Source of the DNA: a virus
Virus record (IMG/VR): IMGVR_UViG_3300024348_000255
Span: 1-23,653 of that record
DNA length: 23,653 nt
Reading direction: 5' to 3' (one strand)
The translations under genes and the position numbers were made by a program. Positions 5,857-11,196 of this stretch are shown one piece after another (within the stretch, counting starts at the first letter, position 1; each line of letters begins with the position of its first letter). The notes below the pieces were generated by a model. That model had not been told where the DNA came from. It was given only the letters and a program-made list of their open reading frames with translations, and did not search any database.

Positions 5857-6288
5857 TTAATTATGTTCGCCGCCTAAACCGCGGCCATTATATGCGCCAA
5901 ACATATTTGGTTTACGTTTGGCTGTTTCAAATGTTGCTACTGTAATTGCAATAGCTCCTATCAATACTACATGTATCATCATAGAAACTACTCCTGCCCA
6001 CATACTACCTACAATAAATGCAAATGTAATACACCACATCCATGCAAGTACTTGCATAATCATATGTCGTGTGCTGAAGTCTGGAATGTTACATAGCGGA
6101 TTCTTTTCATGATCCATTACTACATTCCAACAATCATAAACCCATTCTTTCATCGAAATTACCTTTCTAAAAGTTACTTTTAATGGATAATGTGCATCGA
6201 CGTCATCACGATATTCAATTGCATCGTTCACATCATGAAACTCTTCTGAGACTTTACGATCTTTAAACCATGCTGTTACTCTATACAT
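5857..6288 (-). CDS. Small membrane protein of marine T4-like phages
   Basis: A 143-residue protein with a soluble N-terminal part (MYRVTAWFKDRKVSEEFHDV) and two hydrophobic segments at about residues 77-98 and 100-120, ending in a polar tail. The part starting MKEWVYDCWNVVMDHEKNPL is the portion I recall as conserved in related phages. The annotated ATG at 6288 has no ribosome site and follows tRNA-Thr by only 20 bases. An internal ATG at 6153 (residue 46) has AAAGG 8 bases upstream and would give a 98-residue protein beginning MKEW. Either form or both may be made. Function unknown. Confidence 0.65.
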   Translation of the reverse strand: MYRVTAWFKDRKVSEEFHDVNDAIEYRDDVDAHYPLKVTFRKVISMKEWVYDCWNVVMDHEKNPLCNIPDFSTRHMIMQVLAWMWCITFAFIVGSMWAGVVSMMIHVVLIGAIAITVATFETAKRKPNMFGAYNGRGLGGEHN

Positions 6289-6308
6289 TATTTAATCCAT
6301 TGTTGTTG

Positions 6309-6384
6309 TGGTGCCGCAACCAAGATTCGAACTCGGGACCTACTGATTACAAATCAGTTGCTCTACCAACTGAGCTATTGCGGC
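6309..6384 (-). tRNA. tRNA-Thr (UGU)
   Basis: A 76-base cloverleaf with acceptor GCCGCAA/TTGCGGC, D arm AGCTCAGTTGG, anticodon arm CTGAT-TTGTAAT-CAG with UGU anticodon, T loop TTCGAAT, A73 and an encoded CCA. It reads ACA and related Thr codons. Its 5' end is one base from the stop codon of the 24-codon zinc-ribbon gene. Confidence 0.95.
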
Positions 6385-6385
6385 G

Positions 6386-6460
6386 TTATCGTTTTACTCT
6401 GCAATTAGGACAAAAATCGTTATGACCTAATTCTGTTTTACAATCTGGACAAGTTTTCAT
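6386..6460 (-). CDS. 24-residue zinc-ribbon microprotein
   Basis: A complete frame encoding MKTCPDCKTELGHNDFCPNC followed by RVKR. The two CPxC knuckles, 10 residues apart, are the four ligands of a minimal zinc ribbon. It fits exactly between tRNA-Leu and tRNA-Thr, ending one base before the tRNA-Thr gene. Ribosome-site support is weak (GGA about 13 bases upstream), so the evidence is the motif itself and the absence of any other use for the gap. It could bind nucleic acid or a protein partner; it may also be a remnant of a larger zinc-ribbon protein. Confidence 0.55.
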   Translation of the reverse strand: MKTCPDCKTELGHNDFCPNCRVKR

Positions 6461-6485
6461 AAAAATACTTATCCGTGGTTTAATT

Positions 6486-6569
6486 TGGTACTCGCACCCG
6501 GACTCGAACCGGGACGCCTTACGGCCACAGATTTTAAGTCTGTTATGTCTACCATTCCATCATGCGAGC
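6486..6569 (-). tRNA. tRNA-Leu (UAA)
   Basis: An 84-base class II tRNA with long variable arm. The acceptor GCTCGCA pairs with TGCGAGT with a G1-U72 wobble; anticodon loop CTTAAAA gives UAA; T loop TTCGAGT; A73 and an encoded CCA. It reads UUA/UUG, which suits AT-rich phage codon use. Confidence 0.93.
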
Positions 6570-6572
6570 ATC

Positions 6573-6662
6573 TGGCAGTGAGGGTGGGATTCGAACCCAC
6601 GGAACGCTTGCACGTTCTCCGGATTAGTAATCCGGCGCTTTCGGCCACTCAGCCACCTCACC
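6573..6662 (-). tRNA. tRNA-Ser with ACU anticodon
   Basis: A 90-base class II tRNA: acceptor GGTGAGG with CCTCACT (G1-U72 wobble), D arm GGCTGAGTGGCC, anticodon stem CCGGA/TCCGG, long variable arm GAACGTGCAAGCGTTC, T loop TTCGAAT, G73 typical of Ser, and encoded CCA. The 7-base anticodon loop is TTACTAA, so the anticodon is ACU (A34), matching the Ser codon AGU. Bacterial Ser tRNAs for AGU/AGC normally carry GCU. Confidence 0.9.
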
Positions 6663-6852
6663 TTAACACTTGTAGGATTCAGGAAGGTCACTAGGTAATT
6701 ACTCCTATTAATTTCCAACGCCTGTCGAAGCTAGATATGACTATGCATAGATTTTAACTATCTAGTCTTCCGACGATTTTCCTACTGTACAAAGAACGTT
6801 GCAGTTTACTCTTATCAGTTTATTCCTGCGGTGTTCTCTGCACCATAAACTT
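6663..6852 (-). other. Structured non-coding gap inside the tRNA cluster
   Basis: These 190 bases lie between tRNA-Ser and tRNA-Trp and hold no credible gene or seventh tRNA (no acceptable T arm). They contain a long imperfect hairpin: GTCGAAGCTAGATA (6724-6737) pairs with the segment from 6759 to 6774 (TATCTAG, one bulge, CTT, one bulge, CGAC), with a loop that holds the palindrome CTATGCATAG. A second, shorter hairpin pairs 6694-6701 with 6709-6716 (one mismatch). The region would be transcribed with the tRNAs. It may be an uncharacterised small RNA, a tRNA-processing spacer or a decayed tRNA. Confidence 0.6.
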
Positions 6853-6926
6853 TGGCAAAGGTGAGGAGAATCGAACTCCTGCTTCTGGTTTTGGAGACCA
6901 GCGTGATACCATTTCACCACACCCTT
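6853..6926 (-). tRNA. tRNA-Trp (CCA)
   Basis: A 74-base tRNA: acceptor AAGGGTG/CACCTTT with a G-U pair, anticodon stem CTGGT/ACCAG with loop CTCCAAA (anticodon CCA), T arm GGAGTTCGATTCTCC, G73 and encoded CCA. The D loop is short. Confidence 0.92.
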
Positions 6927-6931
6927 ATAAT

Positions 6932-7008
6932 TGGTACTCCCCACAGGACTCGAACCTGTAACCAAAACGTTATGAGCGTTCTGCTCTAACCAATTGAGCT
7001 AGAGGAGT
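6932..7008 (-). tRNA. tRNA with CAU anticodon (Met; Ile2 possible)
   Basis: A 77-base tRNA: acceptor ACTCCTC/GGGGAGT with one G-U pair, D arm AGCTCAATTGGTTAGAGC, anticodon loop CTCATAA (CAU), T loop TTCGAGT, A73 and encoded CCA. The paired first base argues against initiator Met. A CAU tRNA can be elongator Met or, if C34 is lysidinylated, Ile for AUA; sequence alone does not settle this. Confidence 0.9.
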
Positions 7009-7016
7009 ACATATTC

Positions 7017-7093
7017 TGGCGGACCCTAGAGGATTCGAACCTCTGACCTAGTGCTTAGAAGGCACTTGCTCTATCCAGCTGAGCTAAGGGACC
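7017..7093 (-). tRNA. tRNA-Arg (UCU)
   Basis: A 77-base tRNA: anticodon stem AGTGC/GCACT, loop CTTCTAA (UCU), T arm AGAGGTTCGAATCCTCT, G73 and encoded CCA. The acceptor GGTCCCT faces AGGGTCC, leaving a U3-U70 mismatch. Its first 10 bases are also the last codons and stop of the SGNH hydrolase gene. It reads AGA/AGG, and is the first tRNA after the promoter at 7142-7170. Confidence 0.9.
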
Positions 7094-7947
7094 TGTTTCA
7101 TTTTATAAACATCATATTTACTGTTGTAACTTGTTGCATTAACTATATTAGAAATAAACCCTGTTGTCAAGTCTAAAGTTTCATTTTCTGTTATGGTTTT
7201 AAATAATTTATCAGCTAGTATAGTATGGTTATCCATTATTAGATGGTTAACCCTGCCGTCAGCTCCACCGCAAATATCCATAAATGCTGTCCAAAGACTT
7301 TCTTCATCTCTTTTTTCTGATTGCCATTCATTAGCACTAACTGAATTTAAATTTCCAATTGAATTAAAATTATTATTCCATTTAGTTACTTCACTATTTT
7401 CATAAATTGGGATATTAATTATTTGATACCCCTCATGCTGTTGCATATTAAAATACGCTAATACAGATACTCCGTACAATTCCTCCATTACTGGATCAGC
7501 TATATTAATAACATATTGCCTAGCTGCTTCTGCTTGATAAAAAGACTTTTGTCTTGTTTCATGATCATGACGTAGTGTCATTTTTTTAAGATATTCTACG
7601 TTTAGTGTGCTATCTGTTTTGATAAAATTAATAAAGTTACTAAGCTCTGGTGATCCTTGTATAAACCATCTACGAGCAGGTGATGTGTGTCCAATTATAA
7701 CGACATCATTTTCTTTATTAATTTTAGGCCTTTCTTGAACATATCTCCATTGAATGTAATCTAATCCTATTCCTGGAATACTGTGATTACAGACTTCAGA
7801 CAACCCAAGTTTTTGACATAATGCAATTTGCCAAGTCATTGAATAATCTCTTTGAATTTCATCTGTAAACATCAAGTCAGCTGATAGCATTCCTTTTTCC
7901 AATGGTGCGTTTAGAAAACTATCACCAAAAATCCATAGTTTACCCAT
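7084..7947 (-). CDS. SGNH/GDSL-like hydrolase
   Basis: A 287-residue protein opening with MGKLWIFGDSFLN, where GDS (residues 8-10) is block I of the SGNH hydrolases with the nucleophilic Ser10. Block II Gly/Asn residues are in NHSIPGIGLDYI, block III is represented by VVIIGHTSPARRW (a GHTS variant of GxND), and the catalytic His is probably in MDNHTILADKLF. Such enzymes remove acyl groups from carbohydrates or lipids; in phages they may modify surface glycans. No signal peptide is seen. The start follows the upstream stop as TAAATG. The frame ends inside the tRNA-Arg gene, and an internal promoter near its end drives the tRNA cluster. Confidence 0.75.
   Translation of the reverse strand: MGKLWIFGDSFLNAPLEKGMLSADLMFTDEIQRDYSMTWQIALCQKLGLSEVCNHSIPGIGLDYIQWRYVQERPKINKENDVVIIGHTSPARRWFIQGSPELSNFINFIKTDSTLNVEYLKKMTLRHDHETRQKSFYQAEAARQYVINIADPVMEELYGVSVLAYFNMQQHEGYQIINIPIYENSEVTKWNNNFNSIGNLNSVSANEWQSEKRDEESLWTAFMDICGGADGRVNHLIMDNHTILADKLFKTITENETLDLTTGFISNIVNATSYNSKYDVYKMKQVP
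7142..7170 (-). promoter_or_regulatory. Promoter of the tRNA cluster
   Basis: -35 TTGACA at 7165-7170, 17-base spacer, -10 TATAGT at 7142-7147, inside the 3' part of the SGNH gene. Predicted start near 7135, about 42 bases before tRNA-Arg. It would give the tRNAs expression independent of the upstream genes. Confidence 0.75.
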
Positions 7948-8184
7948 TTAAAATGCCATTTCAATTTGTGTATCAACAGCAACTTCTTCTTCTTCATTTG
8001 CAATAATAGCTGACACAATTTCATCAAATGATTCATAAAACTGTTCATCATCTTTCCAGAAAGAACGACATTCTGCGTATGCATCTGCATCCACGAAGCT
8101 CCAATTAATAGAACCATCTTCATTAAGGTTCTCTTCTTTTTCAATTGCGTCACGGATTTCGATTTCTAACATTGAGTGAATCAT
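7948..8184 (-). CDS. Small acidic hypothetical protein
   Basis: A 78-residue, strongly acidic protein (MIHSMLEIEIRDAIEKEENL at the start, EEEEVAVDTQIEMAF near the end). No recognisable family. AAAGGA lies about 8 bases before the ATG, and it has its own strong early promoter at 8220-8248. Small acidic early phage proteins are often inhibitors or DNA mimics, but nothing here proves such a role. It is coupled to the SGNH gene. Confidence 0.65.
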   Translation of the reverse strand: MIHSMLEIEIRDAIEKEENLNEDGSINWSFVDADAYAECRSFWKDDEQFYESFDEIVSAIIANEEEEVAVDTQIEMAF

Positions 8185-8219
8185 TTAGTATTCCTTTGTT
8201 TCGCTGTTTCTATATATCA

Positions 8220-8248
8220 TATATAGCATCAAGAGTTCCTAGTGTCAA
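8220..8248 (-). promoter_or_regulatory. Strong early promoter upstream of the 78-aa acidic protein
   Basis: -35 TTGACA at 8243-8248, 17-base spacer ending TGC (extended -10), -10 TATATA at 8220-8225. Predicted start near 8213 gives a 29-base leader. The -35 lies within the last codons of the metallopeptidase gene. Confidence 0.8.
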
Positions 8249-8621
8249 CACTGTTATTAAAACTTTCTAACATTTTTTCTTGTTCAGCATATGCTTCAAT
8301 CTCCCAAGGACGGTCAAAATAAGGAATGTCACTAGGCTCAAACATTGGAAACTCTTTACGTACTGCCTGCTTTACATGTACCATTTCGTGAAAGATAGCA
8401 GTAATCAAATCTTCGTAGCTAAGTCCTTTGCGAACTCTTAGTTCATATTCTCTATCATCATCACCATCTAATAGATCTGCTTCAGCACTTAGTCCAGATG
8501 CAATTTCAACATCAACTGTTAGTTTACGATGCCTGGGAAGTAGATATGATTTAGCAAACCAAAGTGCTTCAGTTACCGCTGCACGTTCTTTTTTAGTTCC
8601 GCCAATTACTGAATAAAGCAT
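8229..8621 (-). CDS. Small HExxH zinc metallopeptidase-like protein
   Basis: A 130-residue protein with the zinc-binding helix ITAIFHEMVHVKQ (HEMVH at about residues 78-82) and a downstream WEIEAYAEQ, whose Glu (about residue 109) is the likely third ligand, the arrangement of minimal gluzincin-type or SprT-like domains. All catalytic residues look intact. The frame begins at 8630, but there GGAG touches the ATG; the ATG at 8621 has a 9-base spacing and is preferred. It may cleave a host or virion protein; substrate unknown. It has its own promoter (8649-8677). Confidence 0.75.
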   Translation of the reverse strand: MLYSVIGGTKKERAAVTEALWFAKSYLLPRHRKLTVDVEIASGLSAEADLLDGDDDREYELRVRKGLSYEDLITAIFHEMVHVKQAVRKEFPMFEPSDIPYFDRPWEIEAYAEQEKMLESFNNSVDTRNS

Positions 8622-8648
8622 ATGTACCATCTCCGCTATTACTCTTAT

Positions 8649-8677
8649 ACCATATAGTAAGACGTATTGGTAGTCAA
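8649..8677 (-). promoter_or_regulatory. Early promoter of the metallopeptidase gene
   Basis: -35 TTGACT at 8672-8677, 17-base spacer, -10 TATGGT at 8649-8654. The spacer contains ACCAATACGTCTT, 13 bases identical to the core of operator candidate B at 3754-3773, although the outer arms here are not palindromic. Confidence 0.6.
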
Positions 8678-8685
8678 CCTTTTTC

Positions 8686-9108
8686 TTAAAGTTTTTCTAT
8701 TCTTTTTTCGTGTCTGCCACCTTCAAATTCTGTAGTGAGAAAGGTGTCAACTATGTTAATAATCCAAGCTGGATCAGTTACTCTAGCACCCAAACATAAT
8801 ACATTTGCATTGTTATGCTGTCTTGTAAGCATTGCAGTATGTGTATCTTTACAAAGCCCTGCACGAATCTTTGGATTACGATTAGCTGTCATACTCATAC
8901 CAATACCTGTGCCGCACACTAGGATACCAAAGGCTGCGCCGCCACCCGCTACAAGTTCACATACACCTTTAGCAAAGTCTGGGTAGTCACAACTTTCCTC
9001 ACTATCACAACCCCAATCTCGAACATTGTGTCCTTGGTCCATTAACCATTCACTAATTGCTTGTTTTGTTTTGTAACCTCCATGATCACTTGCTATTGTT
9101 ATAATCAT
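8686..9108 (-). CDS. rpiB: Ribose-5-phosphate isomerase B
   Basis: A 140-residue RpiB/LacAB-family sugar-phosphate isomerase, full length for the family. It opens MIITIASDHGGYKTK (D8, H9 of the substrate pocket). The catalytic Cys is in VCGTGIGMSMTANR (C65), the ring-opening His in TRQHNNANVLCLGAR (H98), and phosphate-binding Arg residues are in GGRHEKRI. All look intact. RpiB interconverts ribulose-5-phosphate and ribose-5-phosphate, the step that feeds PRPP and nucleotide synthesis, which fits phage takeover of the pentose phosphate pathway. Its ATG overlaps the upstream stop (ATGA), and it lies at the end of the uvsX operon. Confidence 0.93.
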   Translation of the reverse strand: MIITIASDHGGYKTKQAISEWLMDQGHNVRDWGCDSEESCDYPDFAKGVCELVAGGGAAFGILVCGTGIGMSMTANRNPKIRAGLCKDTHTAMLTRQHNNANVLCLGARVTDPAWIINIVDTFLTTEFEGGRHEKRIEKL

Positions 9109-9320
9109 TTTCTCTTTGCTTTCCTCGCTTTGGGTTTAGCCTTAGGCTTTATTTCTTCAACTTTCTTTAAGTTACTATATCGTAACAATGGACCAACAGC
9201 CGCTTCTACTTGGCTATCAGTCCATTTAAATTTTTTCTTTACATCACTATACAACAACTCTTTATCACTATAGATGGAAATCATACTATGAAGTATCTTA
9301 TCAATTTCCATCCAATTCAT
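9105..9320 (-). CDS. Small basic protein, possible nucleic-acid binder
   Basis: A 71-residue protein. The first 50 residues look like a small helical domain (helices around DKILHSMISIYS, YSDVKKKF and TDSQVEAAVGPLLR) and could form a winged-helix-like unit; the tail, KPKAKPKARKAKRK, is strongly basic. That combination suggests DNA or RNA binding, but no family is recognised. It overlaps both neighbours by 4 bases. Confidence 0.55.
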   Translation of the reverse strand: MNWMEIDKILHSMISIYSDKELLYSDVKKKFKWTDSQVEAAVGPLLRYSNLKKVEEIKPKAKPKARKAKRK

Positions 9321-9775
9321 AAACTAATATCTTCCAGACCTGCTGCACGTAGTTTTACAATGTTATTAATTTGAAATTGTTTGGCATCAAGTGCTTTAAC
9401 TAATCCCATAAACTTGTTCCTTACTAATGAAAGCTCATTAATAATATGTTGTTGGTCAATTACTTCACTTTCGCCATCAGCAAATTTTTCTGCATCTCTA
9501 CTTGAAAGTGCCTTGTTATATCCTTCCAAATATATGCGATAATGCTTATTGCGTATTTTACGCATTTCAATATTCAAATATTCAAGTATAGCTTCTAGTT
9601 CCTGTAACTGATTAAATCGATATTCTACTATACCAGGCATATCTCTACTGTGTCTCTCAACGTTTCCTTTGAGACCACATTCAAGTTTTGCTTCTTGTAA
9701 TTGTAGTTCGAAGTAATCAATTGCAGGAATAATGTTAGCTAAGTCTTGGCGTATTTTACCAAACCATGCGCTCAT
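9317..9775 (-). CDS. Helical protein downstream of uvsX (UvsY-like candidate)
   Basis: A 152-residue, almost wholly helical protein with coiled-coil character around EYRFNQLQELEAILEYLNIE and a C-terminal segment AKQFQINNIVKLRAAGLED. The size, helical content and this terminal FQI.NI...R pattern recall UvsY, the mediator that loads UvsX onto gp32-coated DNA, and the position in the gp32-uvsX operon would suit such a role. The match is by eye and weak; it may instead be an unrelated conserved protein. Its ATG overlaps the previous stop (TAATG). Confidence 0.5.
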   Translation of the reverse strand: MSAWFGKIRQDLANIIPAIDYFELQLQEAKLECGLKGNVERHSRDMPGIVEYRFNQLQELEAILEYLNIEMRKIRNKHYRIYLEGYNKALSSRDAEKFADGESEVIDQQHIINELSLVRNKFMGLVKALDAKQFQINNIVKLRAAGLEDISL

Positions 9776-10029
9776 TACCAGTCGTCATCCTCATCTTGTT
9801 CATAGTCACCACCAGTGGGCTCACTATAAAAGTTTTCTTTGAGTGATTTATCAAGTGTATTATCATAGCCAAACCATTCATCACCAACTTCACTTAAATC
9901 ATGTAAATTTTCATTAATCAGTTCTAAATATTTTTCGCATGCAGAATCTCTATCTTTAGAATTAATGTAAGGCTTTAACGAAATCCAAATATCAATAAAC
10001 GTAGATAGTTCTGTTTCACTCATTTTCAT
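9775..10029 (-). CDS. Conserved small acidic protein after uvsX
   Basis: An 84-residue acidic protein. The C-terminal third is nearly all acidic and ends EQDEDDDW, a pattern I recall in the gene following uvsX in marine T4-like phages. The N-terminal part (STFIDIWISLKPYINSKDRD) is helical. Two in-frame ATGs (10029 and 10023) both overlap the end of uvsX; neither has a strong ribosome site, so it is probably coupled to uvsX. Function unknown; an acidic tail could interact with recombination proteins. Confidence 0.7.
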   Translation of the reverse strand: MKMSETELSTFIDIWISLKPYINSKDRDSACEKYLELINENLHDLSEVGDEWFGYDNTLDKSLKENFYSEPTGGDYEQDEDDDW

Positions 10030-11131
10030 ATGATTCGTTGTCCTCTAATACTTGGTCATCAGCTTGGTTATTTAGTTCATCGGCTGCTTTGTCAACAGCG
10101 ATGTCATCCCATTCTGTCATAACTAGGTCAAGAGCACCATCTTTATTAGCATTCCAAGGTTTACGAAACATTTTAATTACTTCGCCAGTTACATGACTAG
10201 TATATTCTAAACTATTGCCACTTTTCTTAAGAACCTCTTTTGCTTCTAAAAACTCAACAAGTCCACTATATGGTGACATTCCTGTCTCATATGGAATCTC
10301 CACTTGTACACTTTCAAAAGGTTTAGCATAACGTGTTTTCATTACTTTACACGCCGCTCTAATACCATGTACCTGTGATGTTTTGTTACCATCTGCATCA
10401 GTTTTTAGTTTAAGTTTACGCATGGCAACTACAATACTACTTGCGTAGATAAAGCCTTGCCCGCCACTAATCTTGTCATCTGGATCAAACATATCTTGTG
10501 ATGCATATGTATGGTTAGTTGCCATTAGTCCTACATTGTATTCTCCCAACATATTGACAGTATTACGAACCAGTGACGTTAATGCCTTAGGCTTACGACC
10601 CAAGTCACCTTTCATATCACCTGCTTCAAACTGTTTAACATCAGTTGGCGTCAACATCATACCTAATGAGTCAATTACAAACAATACTTTAGGACGTTCG
10701 TCCTTTTCTTTGTCTGCCCATTCTTTTTTGTAGTCTGTCATAAAATCACTCATAACTTTGGCTACATCGTCAATCATTGCTAAGTTAAGTTTTAGCAATT
10801 TGTCTGGACTTGTGTCTACATCCAGTGCATGTAACCAAGTCTCATCTAGAGCGTTTTCAGTATCAATTAGCACAACAAAGATGTTTTGGTCTTGTGCTTG
10901 TTTAACAATATTACCAGCCGCAATATATGACTTACCTGCGCCACTTTCTCCAGCCAATACTGATACTTTACCTAGTGGAATACCTTTATTAAAGTCTCCA
11001 CTGATTAGTTTGTTTAGTGTATAATTACCTGTTGAAATCCATGTATCTGGATCATTAAACCCAACACTTAGTCCGGGCACCGCTTTGGTAATACTTTTGC
11101 GGAATTTACTTACGTCAAAAGGTCTTGGCAT
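10016..11131 (-). CDS. uvsX: UvsX RecA-like recombinase
   Basis: A 371-residue RecA-family strand-exchange protein. Walker A is GESGAGKS at residues 61-68, followed by a Walker B-type VLFVIDSLGMM and the conserved MATNHTY segment and a glycine-rich ISGGQGFIYAS loop 2 region. In T4-type phages UvsX forms filaments on single-stranded DNA and drives recombination-dependent replication together with gp32 and UvsY. The C-terminus is acidic, as in RecA proteins. The ATG has AGGAGA upstream. It follows the gp32 gene after a 65-base gap with a hairpin, and starts a chain of overlapping genes ending with rpiB. Confidence 0.95.
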   Translation of the reverse strand: MPRPFDVSKFRKSITKAVPGLSVGFNDPDTWISTGNYTLNKLISGDFNKGIPLGKVSVLAGESGAGKSYIAAGNIVKQAQDQNIFVVLIDTENALDETWLHALDVDTSPDKLLKLNLAMIDDVAKVMSDFMTDYKKEWADKEKDERPKVLFVIDSLGMMLTPTDVKQFEAGDMKGDLGRKPKALTSLVRNTVNMLGEYNVGLMATNHTYASQDMFDPDDKISGGQGFIYASSIVVAMRKLKLKTDADGNKTSQVHGIRAACKVMKTRYAKPFESVQVEIPYETGMSPYSGLVEFLEAKEVLKKSGNSLEYTSHVTGEVIKMFRKPWNANKDGALDLVMTEWDDIAVDKAADELNNQADDQVLEDNESYENE

Positions 11132-11155
11132 TTATGTCTCCTAATAAGAATAATA

Positions 11156-11178
11156 GAAGGCAGCATAGTACTGCCTTC
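11156..11178 (-). terminator. Hairpin between gp32 and uvsX
   Basis: GAAGGCAG (11156-11163) and CTGCCTTC (11171-11178) form a perfect 8-bp stem with a 7-base loop. The bases after it on the minus strand are T-rich (TATTATTCTT) but not a clean U-tract, so it probably reduces rather than stops read-through from gp32 into uvsX. This would help make more gp32 than UvsX. Confidence 0.65.
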
Positions 11179-11196
11179 TTTAAGATGTAAGGTTAA

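Noticed and set aside
6485-6694. Plus-strand 69-codon frame across two tRNAs
   Set aside because: It is the antisense translation of tRNA-Leu and tRNA-Ser (peptides such as LEPGR and VGFEPT are the usual artefact).
6663-6852. A seventh tRNA in the gap between tRNA-Ser and tRNA-Trp
   Set aside because: The only TTCGACA-like T loop (near 6726) has no pairing stem and no matching acceptor, so a functional tRNA is not supported.
6762-6965. Minus-strand 67-codon frame across tRNA-Trp and tRNA-Met
   Set aside because: It translates through tRNA sequence (SSPVGSTN is the T-arm artefact) and has no ribosome site.
7911-8153. 80-codon frame overlapping the 78-aa acidic protein
   Set aside because: It lies almost wholly inside two better supported genes in another frame, and its Leu/Lys-rich composition reads as a frame-shadow.
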